Shown here piece by piece: positions 35,088 to 45,314 of a stretch of DNA of 64,000 nucleotides. The stretch's first letter is position 1. Every line of letters starts with the position of its first letter. The stretch comes from Elusimicrobiota bacterium. Its GTDB lineage: Bacteria; Elusimicrobiota; Elusimicrobia; UBA1565; UBA9628. A program made the translations under genes and the position numbers. The notes under the pieces are model-generated. The model was not told the origin of the DNA and searched no databases. It saw nothing but the letters and a program-made list of their open reading frames with translations. The stretch covers positions 62,001-126,000 of the forward strand of contig JACPFR010000021.1 in NCBI GenBank assembly GCA_016182905.1, in the 5' to 3' direction.

Positions 35088-35494
35088 GGCCGGCTGGAGC
35101 GCTTCTTCAGGATCTTCAAATCACTCGGGTACGAGAGGATTTTGGCCGCTTTGGCGGGCGAAACCCACTTCGTCTTCATGATCTCGACTTCGTCCGGACG
35201 CCCGGTCTTCTCGACCGGCTCCATCCGGTACCAGCGCACCTTCTTCGCCACGGGACGCCCGTTGCGGTTGAAGCGATAGCGGACGAGGGCCAGCGGCCCG
35301 ACGCTGCGGCACTTCCAGCCCGTCTCTTCCTCGACCTCGCGCAAGGCGGCCTTGAGCGGAGTCTCCTTCTTCTCGAGATGGCCTTTCGGGAAGGTCCACA
35401 CGACCTTCCCCTCGAGATTGGCCACCTTCACGAGCAGGACCTTCCCGTTCCTCTCGACGATCCCGCCGGCCGCGTACTCCTTGGCTTCCTTCAT
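35084..35494 (-). CDS. Nudix hydrolase
   Basis: 136 aa. A complete Nudix box GHLEKKETPLKAALREVEEE (Gly-x5-Glu-x7-Arg-Glu-x2-Glu-Glu-x-Gly) is preceded by TFPK, so it should be an active Mg-dependent pyrophosphohydrolase of an NTP, dinucleoside polyphosphate or similar. The N-terminal AAGGIVERNGKVLLVKV is common in the Ap4A-hydrolase-like subgroup. The ATG overlaps the gatA stop and its stop overlaps the next GTG, so it lies within the gatC-gatA operon. Substrate not predictable. Confidence 0.88.
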   Translation of the reverse strand: MKEAKEYAAGGIVERNGKVLLVKVANLEGKVVWTFPKGHLEKKETPLKAALREVEEETGWKCRSVGPLALVRYRFNRNGRPVAKKVRWYRMEPVEKTGRPDEVEIMKTKWVSPAKAAKILSYPSDLKILKKRSSRP

Positions 35495-36942
35495 CCCTTC
35501 AAAACCGCGAACGGCTTGACGGCCTCGAGGGCCTTCGCCGCGGAGAGAAGCTTCTTTTCCTGGAAAACGTCGCCGATGAGCTGGAGCCCGATCGGCAGGC
35601 CTTTCGACGAGAGCCCGCACGGGACCGAGACGCTGGCGTTGCCGGCCATGTTCGACGGGATGGTGAAGATGTCCGACAGGTACATCGCGATCGGGTCGTT
35701 CGTCTTCTCGCCGAAGCGGAAGGGCGGCGTCGGCGTCGTGGGACCGGCGATGAGGTCCACCTGCTTGAACGCCTCCTTGAAATCGTTGGCCATCAAGGTG
35801 CGCACCTTCTGGGCCTTCGCGTAGTAGGCGTCGTAGTAGCCGGAGGAGAGCGCGTAGGTGCCGAGCATGATGCGGCGCTTGACCTCGGAGCCGAAGCCGG
35901 CGCCGCGGGTCATCTCGTAGACCTCCTGCAAGCTGGTCGCGCCCTTGTCGATGAAGCCGTAGCGGATGCCGTCGAAGCGCGCGAGGTTCGAGGACGCCTC
36001 GGACGGGGCGATGATGTAGTAGGCCGCGACCGCGTACTTCGTGTGCGGAAGGCTGACCTCCTTGATCTCGGCGCCGAGGGACTCCAGCGCAGCGACGGCG
36101 GCGCGCACCGACTTCTCGATCTCGGGGTCGAGGCCCTCGATGAGGTACTCCTTGGGCAGGCCGACGCGAAGGCCCTTCAGGTCCTTGGGCGCGGGCGACG
36201 GCGCGGCGGGCGCGTTGGGCGCGGAGGTCGTGTCCTTCGGGTCGTGGCCGCCGATCACGGACAGCGCGAGCTCCGCGTCGCCGACGGTGCGGGCGAAGGG
36301 GCCGATCTGATCGAGGGAGGAGGCGAAGGCGACGAGGCCGAAGCGCGAGACGAGGCCGTAGGTGGGCTTGAGCCCCACGACGCCGCAGAACGCCGCGGGC
36401 TGACGGATCGAGCCGCCGGTGTCGGAGCCCAGCGAGAAGGCGCACATCCGCGCCGCCGCGGCCGCCGCGGACCCGCCCGAGGAGCCGCCGGGGACGCAGG
36501 CGTGATCCCACGGGTTCGCGGTCTTCTGGAAGGCCGAGTTCTCGGTGGACGAGCCCATGGCGAACTCGTCGAGATTCGTCTTACCGACGATCACCGCGTC
36601 CGCGTGCAGCAGCCGTTCGGTGACCGTCGCGTCGTAAGCGGCGATGTGACCCTTCAATATCTTCGATGCGCACGTGGTCTCGACGCCCTTGAGCTGGATG
36701 TTGTCCTTCAACGCCACGGGGACTCCCGCCAGGACGCCGAGCTTCTCCCCCTTCTTGCGCTTCAGGTCGACGGCGCGCGCCTGCTCGAGCGCCCGGTCCT
36801 TCGTCACCGCGAGGAACGCCTTGATCGAGCCGTCGAGCTTGGAGATGCGCTCGAAGTGCGCGGCGGCGACGGCCTCGGCCGAGACCTCCCCGCCGCGGAC
36901 GGCGTCGGAGATCTGGGCGGCTGTTTTTTCAGTGATATCCAT
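35491..36942 (-). CDS. gatA: Asp/Glu-tRNA(Asn/Gln) amidotransferase subunit A
   Basis: 483 aa amidase-signature enzyme that releases ammonia from glutamine for GatCAB. The Ser-cisSer-Lys triad is visible: Lys in VALKDNIQLKG, the Gly/Ser-rich GGSSGGSAAAAAA, and the nucleophile in GSDTGGSIRQPA. It lies 8 nt after the TPR gene and overlaps the Nudix gene by 4 nt. Together with gatC and gatB it indicates transamidation for Gln-tRNA and/or Asn-tRNA formation. Confidence 0.96.
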   Translation of the reverse strand: MDITEKTAAQISDAVRGGEVSAEAVAAAHFERISKLDGSIKAFLAVTKDRALEQARAVDLKRKKGEKLGVLAGVPVALKDNIQLKGVETTCASKILKGHIAAYDATVTERLLHADAVIVGKTNLDEFAMGSSTENSAFQKTANPWDHACVPGGSSGGSAAAAAARMCAFSLGSDTGGSIRQPAAFCGVVGLKPTYGLVSRFGLVAFASSLDQIGPFARTVGDAELALSVIGGHDPKDTTSAPNAPAAPSPAPKDLKGLRVGLPKEYLIEGLDPEIEKSVRAAVAALESLGAEIKEVSLPHTKYAVAAYYIIAPSEASSNLARFDGIRYGFIDKGATSLQEVYEMTRGAGFGSEVKRRIMLGTYALSSGYYDAYYAKAQKVRTLMANDFKEAFKQVDLIAGPTTPTPPFRFGEKTNDPIAMYLSDIFTIPSNMAGNASVSVPCGLSSKGLPIGLQLIGDVFQEKKLLSAAKALEAVKPFAVLKG

Positions 36943-36950
36943 TTTTTCGA

Positions 36951-38186
36951 TTACTTATCGATGAACAACGACTCTTCTTCGCCGTTGTGACGCTCTTCGG
37001 CCGTCCCTTTGCGCGGGCGGCGGGCGGGCGGCGGGTCGGCCTTTTCCGGCTTGGCGGCAGGAAGATCGTCGAGGTCGGACTCCGGCGCCTTGATCCTTTT
37101 GGGCGCGACATCCTTGCCCGACTTCTCGATGCTCACGGCGGGGCCGTCGTCGCCGAAGGACGGGGCGTCGCGGTCCTCGGCCCGGGGACGGCGAGGCGCG
37201 GCCTTCTCCGGAGCGGGGGCCGCGGGCTCAGGCTCGGGCTCGGGTTCGGGCGCGGCGTCGGATTCGATGGCGGCGATGGCGGCGGTGATCTTGTCGCGGC
37301 GCTGCGGGTCGAGCTCGAGGGCCTTGCGCAGGTCGGCGACGGCGCCGGGCTTGTCGCCGAGCAAGGCGCGGGTCTGGCCGCGGTTGGAGTAGGCGAGGCC
37401 TTTGCGCGGGTTGAGGGCGATCACCTTGGTCAGGTCGGCGACGGCGCCGCGGTAGTCGCCGAGGAGAAAGCGCACGTTCGAGCGCAGGTAGAAGGAATCC
37501 TCGTGCTCCTCGTTCGTCTCGAGGAACGCGGAGAATTCGGCGTCGGCGCCGCGGTAATCCTTGAGCTCGCGCAGGGCCTTGCCCCGGTAGTAGCGGGCCC
37601 AGGCGAACCTCGGGTTGATCTCGAGGATGGCGCCGTAGTCGTCGGCGGCGCCGCGGTAATCGCGCAGGCGGTCCTTGACGGAGCCGCGCATCAGCAGGGC
37701 GGCCGCGGAGCCGGGGTCGCGCTTGAGCGCGGCGTTGAGGGCGGCCAGGGCCTCGCGGGACTTGCCGAGTGCCGACAAAGTGCTGCCCTCGCCGAGCGGG
37801 CCCTCGACCGAGCGGCCGTCGGCGGCGGAAGAGGCGCGGAAGTCGGACAGCGCGCCGGCGTAGTCCTTGAGCACGAGCCGGGCCTTGCCGCGCGCGGCGT
37901 GGGACTGCGCGTCGTTGGGCTTGAGCTTCGCCGCGAGCTTGGCGTCCTCGGCCGCCCCGGAGAGGTCGCCGAGCGTCCAGCGGCACGAGGCGCGGAAGCC
38001 CGCCGCCGTCTTCCAGCCCGGCACGGACTCGAGCGTCTCGTCGAAGCGCGCGGAGGCCTCGGCGAGGTCGAGCTTGTGGTAAAGGCGGTTGGCCGCCGAC
38101 AGGGCGCGCTTGGCCTTCGCGTCGGGCGAGGCGGCCGAAACGAGACCGGGGACGACGAGGATGACGGCCGCCAGCAGGGCCTTCAT
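36951..38186 (-). CDS. Exported TPR protein between gatC and gatA
   Basis: 411 aa. Signal peptide (MKALLAAVILVVPGLVSA) followed by about eight TPR units (for example AQSHAARGKARLVLKDYAGA, WARYYRGKALRELKDYRGAD). The C-terminal 110 residues are low-complexity: a Pro-Glu run, then basic/acidic Lys/Arg/Asp-rich sequence ending ESLFIDK. The ATG at 38186 overlaps the gatC stop (ATGA). A periplasmic scaffold is likely. Its insertion between gatC and gatA is unusual and has no evident link to tRNA amidation. Confidence 0.82.
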   Translation of the reverse strand: MKALLAAVILVVPGLVSAASPDAKAKRALSAANRLYHKLDLAEASARFDETLESVPGWKTAAGFRASCRWTLGDLSGAAEDAKLAAKLKPNDAQSHAARGKARLVLKDYAGALSDFRASSAADGRSVEGPLGEGSTLSALGKSREALAALNAALKRDPGSAAALLMRGSVKDRLRDYRGAADDYGAILEINPRFAWARYYRGKALRELKDYRGADAEFSAFLETNEEHEDSFYLRSNVRFLLGDYRGAVADLTKVIALNPRKGLAYSNRGQTRALLGDKPGAVADLRKALELDPQRRDKITAAIAAIESDAAPEPEPEPEPAAPAPEKAAPRRPRAEDRDAPSFGDDGPAVSIEKSGKDVAPKRIKAPESDLDDLPAAKPEKADPPPARRPRKGTAEERHNGEEESLFIDK

Positions 38187-38470
38187 TCGATCACCTTCCG
38201 CACCTTGAAGTAGGGGCCGTCGCGCTCCGGCGCGTTGGCGAGAAGCGTCTCCGTGTCCTCGAACGGCGACGGCGCGTCGTCGCGCATCACGTTGACGGCG
38301 CCGAGGACCGAGGTCGTGGGCGCCACGCCGCCGGTGTCGGCCTTGGAGAGCTCCGCCATCGAGTCGAGGATCTTCGACAGCTGGCCGCCGTACAGCGCGA
38401 CTTCGGCGTCGGTCAGGCGCAGGCGCGCGAGCTTGGCGATCTTCCTCACTTCGTCGTCGGACACGCTCAT
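38183..38470 (-). CDS. gatC: Asp/Glu-tRNA(Asn/Gln) amidotransferase subunit C
   Basis: 95 aa. The helical start DDEVRKIAKLARLRLTDAE and the C-terminal DAPSPFEDTETLLANAPERD with GPYFKVRKVIE are typical of GatC, the small belt subunit that holds GatA to GatB. It follows uvrD with no gap and overlaps the TPR gene. Confidence 0.95.
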   Translation of the reverse strand: MSVSDDEVRKIAKLARLRLTDAEVALYGGQLSKILDSMAELSKADTGGVAPTTSVLGAVNVMRDDAPSPFEDTETLLANAPERDGPYFKVRKVIE

Positions 38471-40645
<2,175 letters not shown>

Positions 40646-40653
40646 GGGTACGC

Positions 40654-42798
40654 TCAATGAGAGCCGACGGCCTCCCGCTTCGGGGCGTACAGCATGTTGC
40701 AGTAATCCTTGACCATGCGGTCGGCCCCGTACTCGGAGGCGACCGAGCGGATGGACTCCTTCATGACCTTGACCCAGCCGCGGGGGATGCCGTGCTCGTC
40801 GCGGTCATAGTACAGGGGCACGATCTTCTCCTCGAGCGTGCGGTAGATGTCCTCGGCGTCGGCCTTGTCGGCCTCGGGCCCGGCGCCGCGGCCGCCGGCC
40901 TGGCCGATGGGCCAGCCGTTGCCGTTGTTGAAGCCCTCTTCCCACCAGCCGTCGAGCACCGAGAAGTTGGGCACGCCGTTGGCCCCGGCCTTCTCTCCGG
41001 AGGTGCCGCAGGCCTCGAGGGGCGCCAGCGGGTTGTTGAGCCACATGTCGACGCCCTGGACCAGGTAGCGGGCGACGTGCATGTCGTAGTCCTCGATGAA
41101 GGCGATGCGGCCGCCGAACTCGGGGTTCTTGGCCAGTTGATAGACCTGCTGGATCAGCGCCTTGCCGCCGTCGTCGGCCGGGTGAGCCTTGCCGGCGAAC
41201 ACGAGCTGGACGGGACGCCACGGGTCGAACAGCATCTTCTTGAGGCGCGGCAGGTCGCTCAGGATCAAGGTCGCGCGCTTATAGCTCGCGAAGCGCCGGG
41301 CGAAGCCGATGACGAGCGCGGGATGGTCGAGCAGCGCGCCGCTGGCCAGCACCTGGGCCGGGTCGTGCTTCTCCTTCATCCAGCGGGCTCGCGCCCTCGC
41401 GCGGGCCAACTGCAGCAGAGCGCTCTTGTTGCGGTTGTGCTGGAGCCAGAGCACCTCGTCGGGGATCGACGCGACCTTGGACCAGACCGCCTGGTCGTCC
41501 TGGCGCACGCGCCAGTCGGCTCCGAGGTAGCGGTCGTAGAGCTCGCCGAGCTCCTGGTTGACCCAGGTCGGCAGGTGCACGCCGTTGGTGACGTGCGCGA
41601 TCGGGACCTCGTTCTCCGGCAGGGAGGGCCACAGGATCTTCCACATCTCGCGGGAGACCTGTCCGTGGCGGCGGCTGACGGCGTTGCGCCGTCCCGCGAT
41701 CTTCAGCGACAGCGCGGTCATGTTCCAGCCGGTGTGGCCGGGGACGCGCGCGAAGTCCATGAAGCGCTCGCGGTCCACGCCGAGCTGGGGCCAATACGAC
41801 GAGAAGTACTCCGCGATCATCTCCTCGGCGAACACGTCGTGGCCGGCCTCGACGGGGGTGTGCGTCGTGAACACGGCGTTCTCGCCGACCTGGCGCAGGG
41901 CCTCGTCGAGGGAGGTCCCGCCGGCGACCTTCTCCCGGGCGAGCTCGAGGAACAAGAAAGAGGAATGGCCCTCGTTGGCGTGGAACACCGCCGGGTGCAC
42001 GCCGAGCGCGCGCAGCACGCGCACGCCGCCGATGCCCAGGATGATCTCCTGGCGCAGGCGCATCGTCCGGTCGCCGCCGTACAGGCGGCCGGAGATCTCG
42101 CGGTCGAGCGGCGAGTTGCCGTCGACGTTGGTGTCCATCAGGAACAGGGGCACGCGGCCGACCTGCACCTTCCACACGGCGACCTTGATGGTCCCGCGGC
42201 CAAGGGGAATATCGAGCAGCATGCGCCCGCCCGAGGGGCCGAACACGGGGCGGACCGGGGAGACGTCCCAGTTGACCGACTCATACACGTTCTGCTGCCA
42301 GCCGTCGGAGGACATCTTCTGGACGACGTAGCCTTCGGGGTACATGAAGCCGACGCCGACGAGGGGCACGCCCAGGTCCGAGGCGGACTTGCAGTGGTCG
42401 CCGGCGAGGATGCCGAGGCCGCCGGAGTAGATCTTCAGCGAGTTGTGGACGCCGAACTCGGCCGAGAAATAGCCGATGTTCTTGCCCTTCATCTCGGGGT
42501 GGTTCTTGGCGAACCAGGTCTGGTCCGTGGTCATGTAGCGGTCGAAGGCGGCGATGACCGCGTCGAGGCGGGACAGGAACCCGGGATCAGCCGCCAGCTG
42601 CTCCAAGCGGGTCGGGGGGACGCTGCGCATCAGGGAGACGGGGTTATGGTGCGTCTCCGCCCAAAGAGTGAGGTCGATCTCTTTGAACAGGGCGCGGGCT
42701 TCGGGGTGCCAGCTCCACCAGAGGTTGTACGCCAGGTCCTTGAGGCGGGAGAGCCGGGGAGGGAGCTGCCAGTCGTTGTAGGAGTCGGTGATAACCAT
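40654..42798 (-). CDS. glgP: Alpha-glucan (glycogen) phosphorylase
   Basis: 714 aa. The N-terminal DUF3417 region (LSRLKDLAYNLWWSWHPEA) and the core (GYFSAEFGVHNSLKIYSGGL, LHANEGHSS-like VFHANEGHSSFL) belong to the compact alpha-glucan phosphorylase family that releases glucose-1-phosphate from glycogen or maltodextrin. The PLP-lysine lies in PLEACGTSGEKAGANG. ATG 42798 lies at the predicted transcription start; upstream in-frame codons have no family similarity and would cross the promoter. It is the first gene of an 11-kb minus-strand operon. Confidence 0.93.
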   Translation of the reverse strand: MVITDSYNDWQLPPRLSRLKDLAYNLWWSWHPEARALFKEIDLTLWAETHHNPVSLMRSVPPTRLEQLAADPGFLSRLDAVIAAFDRYMTTDQTWFAKNHPEMKGKNIGYFSAEFGVHNSLKIYSGGLGILAGDHCKSASDLGVPLVGVGFMYPEGYVVQKMSSDGWQQNVYESVNWDVSPVRPVFGPSGGRMLLDIPLGRGTIKVAVWKVQVGRVPLFLMDTNVDGNSPLDREISGRLYGGDRTMRLRQEIILGIGGVRVLRALGVHPAVFHANEGHSSFLFLELAREKVAGGTSLDEALRQVGENAVFTTHTPVEAGHDVFAEEMIAEYFSSYWPQLGVDRERFMDFARVPGHTGWNMTALSLKIAGRRNAVSRRHGQVSREMWKILWPSLPENEVPIAHVTNGVHLPTWVNQELGELYDRYLGADWRVRQDDQAVWSKVASIPDEVLWLQHNRNKSALLQLARARARARWMKEKHDPAQVLASGALLDHPALVIGFARRFASYKRATLILSDLPRLKKMLFDPWRPVQLVFAGKAHPADDGGKALIQQVYQLAKNPEFGGRIAFIEDYDMHVARYLVQGVDMWLNNPLAPLEACGTSGEKAGANGVPNFSVLDGWWEEGFNNGNGWPIGQAGGRGAGPEADKADAEDIYRTLEEKIVPLYYDRDEHGIPRGWVKVMKESIRSVASEYGADRMVKDYCNMLYAPKREAVGSH

Positions 42799-42805
42799 AA
42801 CAAGG

Positions 42806-42834
42806 ATTCTACACTTTATCGACGGGGCGTCCAA
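42806..42834 (-). promoter_or_regulatory. Promoter of the glgP-gat operon (leaderless)
   Basis: On the minus strand TTGGAC (42834-42829) and TAGAAT (42811-42806) are 17 nt apart and the glgP ATG follows after 7 nt. No ribosome-binding site is possible in so short a space, so translation should be leaderless. Confidence 0.75.
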
Positions 42835-42838
42835 GGCC

Positions 42839-42867
42839 TTGACGCCGCCCGCGGGGACGACTATCCT
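42839..42867 (+). promoter_or_regulatory. Divergent promoter of the 42874 gene (leaderless)
   Basis: TTGACG (42839-42844) and TATCCT (42862-42867), 17 nt apart, with the GTG start 6 nt later. The -35 boxes of this and the glgP promoter are only 4 nt apart on opposite strands, so polymerases would compete. Confidence 0.75.
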
Positions 42868-42873
42868 GTCGTC

Positions 42874-43578
42874 GTGCTCCCCTTCGCTTTGGCCCTGCTG
42901 CTCGCCTCCCCCGCCCCTGCCCAGGACGCGGAGGCCGGCCTGCGCGCCCAGCAGGCCCGGGAGCTGGTGGACGCCCTGCCGGCCGAGGCGCGCGTGGAGC
43001 TCAAGAAGATGTACCGCCGCTACCGGGACGTCGTCGCCCGCAAGCTCGAGGCGGGCTGGCGCACGGGGGTGCTGAGCGAGGCCGTCATCGAGGACGTCGA
43101 CGAGCCCTTCCAGCCCGCCCGCCTCGTGGAAGGCATGATCGCGCTGCGCAAGAAGGAGATCGCCGGCCTCCAGGAGTCGCTGGCCGCCCTCGCCGGGGAC
43201 GACCCCTACAAGGACAAGCGCCTGCGCTCCGCCCTCGAGGCCAAGCGGGACGAGCTCTCCCGCCTCGTCTCCAAGAACAAGCGGGAGAAAGGCCTGTGCC
43301 GGGACTGGTCGGACCTGATCTGGTCGGAGTTGACGGCCATGGACCTCGAGCATTGGGGCGCCCGGGACGAGCGCCGCGCGACCCGGCCGTACCACACCGC
43401 CGCCGTCGTCTGCTCCCCGTCGGACTCGCCCGCGGTCTGCCTCGCCTTCGACCCCTGGGAGGACGGGCGCCCGAACGTGTACGCCTACGGGGCCTGGGAC
43501 GAGTCGGCGCCCGGAGGCCGCTTCCCGGCCGAGTACTTCCTCCACGGCCTGCCGGACCGGGTCGAGAGGAAGCCGTGA
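42874..43578 (+). CDS. Exported protein of unknown function
   Basis: 234 aa from the GTG at 42874, chosen because it sits 6 nt after the -10 hexamer and gives a clean signal peptide (VLPFALALLLASPAPAQ). The mature part is mostly helical and charged (AEARVELKKMYRRYRDVVAR, IALRKKEIAGLQESLAAL), probably partly coiled coil, then a C-terminal globular part with two Cys (VVCSPSDSPAVCLAFDPWED) that could form a disulfide. No known family recognised. Its stop overlaps the next GTG. Confidence 0.72.
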   Translation: MLPFALALLLASPAPAQDAEAGLRAQQARELVDALPAEARVELKKMYRRYRDVVARKLEAGWRTGVLSEAVIEDVDEPFQPARLVEGMIALRKKEIAGLQESLAALAGDDPYKDKRLRSALEAKRDELSRLVSKNKREKGLCRDWSDLIWSELTAMDLEHWGARDERRATRPYHTAAVVCSPSDSPAVCLAFDPWEDGRPNVYAYGAWDESAPGGRFPAEYFLHGLPDRVERKP

Positions 43579-44225
43579 CCGCCACCGCGCTGCCCCTCCT
43601 CGCCCGCCTGGGAGAGGCCGCCAGCTTCCCCCAAGCCGTGCGCCATTACGAGACCGACCCCTGGAGCTACCTGCGCCGCAAGCTGCAGGAGTGCGCGGGG
43701 CCGCTGCGCGAGTACAAGCGGACCCTCTACGAGGAAGCCTGCGCCCGCCTCTACGCGGATATGCGCGACTCCTTCCTCAAGCCGGGCGCGCTGCTGGACC
43801 ACAAGGAGACCTTCGAGAAGCTCCTGGCGCCCGGCGATTACGCCGACCTCTCGTTCAACCTCGAGCCCGGCGCCGAGCCGGCGGCCCGCCGCGAGGCGGT
43901 CAAGCAGGTCCTGTCCCAGGCGGCGATCAGGACGCTCTTCGAGACCGAGGCCCTTCCCCCCGAGCGCCGGGGCAAGCCGTGGCAGGCCCTGGTCGCCGAG
44001 GCCGGCAGCCGGCTGGAGCTCGACTCGCTCAAGGAGCTGCTCGACCGCGCCCCCCGGACCGAGCGGCGCCGCGCGTACATCGTCCGCCGCGCGCGGCGCA
44101 ACCTCGCCGAGTTCCTCACGGTCACGCGGGGCGAGGCCGGGATGCGCGACGAGATCACCTTGTTCGTCCTGACCCGGGTCGAGGCCGCGATCGCGGCCAT
44201 GCTGCGCTTCCTGAACGCCCCTTAG
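43575..44225 (+). CDS. Hypothetical protein (216 aa)
   Basis: 216 aa, GTG start overlapping the preceding TGA (GTGA), so the two genes are coupled. No signal peptide or membrane helix. The sequence is all-helical and rich in Arg/Glu/Ala (PLREYKRTLYEEACARLYAD, RTERRRAYIVRRARRNLAEF), with no motif I recognise. It ends 3 nt before the convergent dehydrogenase gene. Confidence 0.65.
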   Translation: MTATALPLLARLGEAASFPQAVRHYETDPWSYLRRKLQECAGPLREYKRTLYEEACARLYADMRDSFLKPGALLDHKETFEKLLAPGDYADLSFNLEPGAEPAARREAVKQVLSQAAIRTLFETEALPPERRGKPWQALVAEAGSRLELDSLKELLDRAPRTERRRAYIVRRARRNLAEFLTVTRGEAGMRDEITLFVLTRVEAAIAAMLRFLNAP

Positions 44226-44228
44226 AGC

Positions 44229-45194
44229 CTAATCGACGGCGTACGGCGAGCGGGCCTTGCAGACAAGGGCGTCGACGAGGCCCGACGCGGCCATCACGCC
44301 CATCTTCTTGCGGGTCTCGAGCGTCGCCGAGGCCAGGTGCGGCGCCAGCACCGCGTTCCGGCAGGACGCGAGGCCGGGCGCCGTCTTCGGCTCCCGTTCG
44401 TACACGTCGAGCCCCGCGCCGCGGATCCGGCCCGACTTCAGCGCGCGCACCAGCGCATCCTCGTCGACGATCGGGCCGCGGGCCGCGTTGATGAGGTACG
44501 CGGACCTCTTCATCAGGCGGAACGCCTTATCGTCGAGGAGATGCCGCGTGCTCTCGTCGAGGACGGTGTGGACCGAGACGAAATCGGACTCGCGCAGCAG
44601 CTCCTTGATCGGGACGAACTTCGCGCCGAGCGCCTTCTCCGCCTCCGGCGCGGCGCGGCGCGTGTCGTAGTAGAGCACGCGCATGGAGAAGCCCCCCGCC
44701 CGCTTGGCCACGGCCTGCCCGATGCGCCCGAAGCCGATCACGCCCAAGGTCTTGCCGAACACGTCGGTACCGAGGAGCATCAGCGGGTCCCAGCCCTTGA
44801 ACCGGCCGCCGCGCACGCAGGCGTCGCCCTCGACGACGCGGCGCGCCGCGGCCATCAGGAGCGCCCAGGTGAAGTCCGCCGTGGACTCGGTCAGCACGCC
44901 GGGAGTGTTGGTCACGGCGACGCCGCGGGCCTTGCAGGCGGGCACGTCGATGTGGTCGTAGCCGACGGAGAACGTCGACACCGCCCTCAGCTTCGGCCCG
45001 GCCGCGAGCAGCTCCGCGTCGATCCGGTCGGTGAGCAGGCACAGCAGGCCGTCCTTGTCCCTCACGCTCTTGAGCAGGCGCCCGCGCGGGATCGCCGTCC
45101 CATGGTCGTAGTGCTCGACGTCGAAATGCTTCCTCAGGAGGTCGAGGCACTCGCGGGGGACGCGGCGCGTGACGAGGACTTTGGGTTTGGCCAT
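44229..45194 (-). CDS. D-2-hydroxyacid dehydrogenase (glyoxylate/hydroxypyruvate reductase-like)
   Basis: 321 aa. D-isomer-specific 2-hydroxyacid dehydrogenase: NAD-binding GVIGFGRIGQAVAKR, catalytic Arg in LINAARGPIVDEDAL, Glu in GLDVYEREP and His in VLAPHLASAT. The N-terminal STFSVGYDHIDVPACKARGV fits the glyoxylate/hydroxypyruvate reductase (GyaR/GhrB) branch better than PGDH, as there is no ACT domain. It could reduce glyoxylate or hydroxypyruvate, or act on another 2-ketoacid. TATAAT lies 7 nt before the ATG. Confidence 0.9.
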   Translation of the reverse strand: MAKPKVLVTRRVPRECLDLLRKHFDVEHYDHGTAIPRGRLLKSVRDKDGLLCLLTDRIDAELLAAGPKLRAVSTFSVGYDHIDVPACKARGVAVTNTPGVLTESTADFTWALLMAAARRVVEGDACVRGGRFKGWDPLMLLGTDVFGKTLGVIGFGRIGQAVAKRAGGFSMRVLYYDTRRAAPEAEKALGAKFVPIKELLRESDFVSVHTVLDESTRHLLDDKAFRLMKRSAYLINAARGPIVDEDALVRALKSGRIRGAGLDVYEREPKTAPGLASCRNAVLAPHLASATLETRKKMGVMAASGLVDALVCKARSPYAVD

Positions 45195-45201
45195 TCCGTT
45201 G

Positions 45202-45207
45202 ATTATA
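45202..45207 (-). promoter_or_regulatory. -10 element of the dehydrogenase gene
   Basis: A perfect TATAAT on the minus strand, 7 nt before the ATG at 45194. No good -35 is visible. The spacing implies a leaderless transcript. Confidence 0.5.
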
Positions 45208-45302
45208 GCTTAGACCGGGCTTTTCACGGTTTTTCCCCGGGTAACGGAATGAATAACTCCGCATGGACGACGGATGAACCGTTTCCCTCGACGGGGAAGT
45301 GC

Positions 45303-45308
45303 TAAAAT
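45303..45308 (+). promoter_or_regulatory. -10 element of dus
   Basis: TAAAAT 6 nt before the ATG at 45315, the same arrangement as upstream of the HD-GYP gene. No clear -35. Confidence 0.45.
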
Positions 45309-45314
45309 CTCCTC

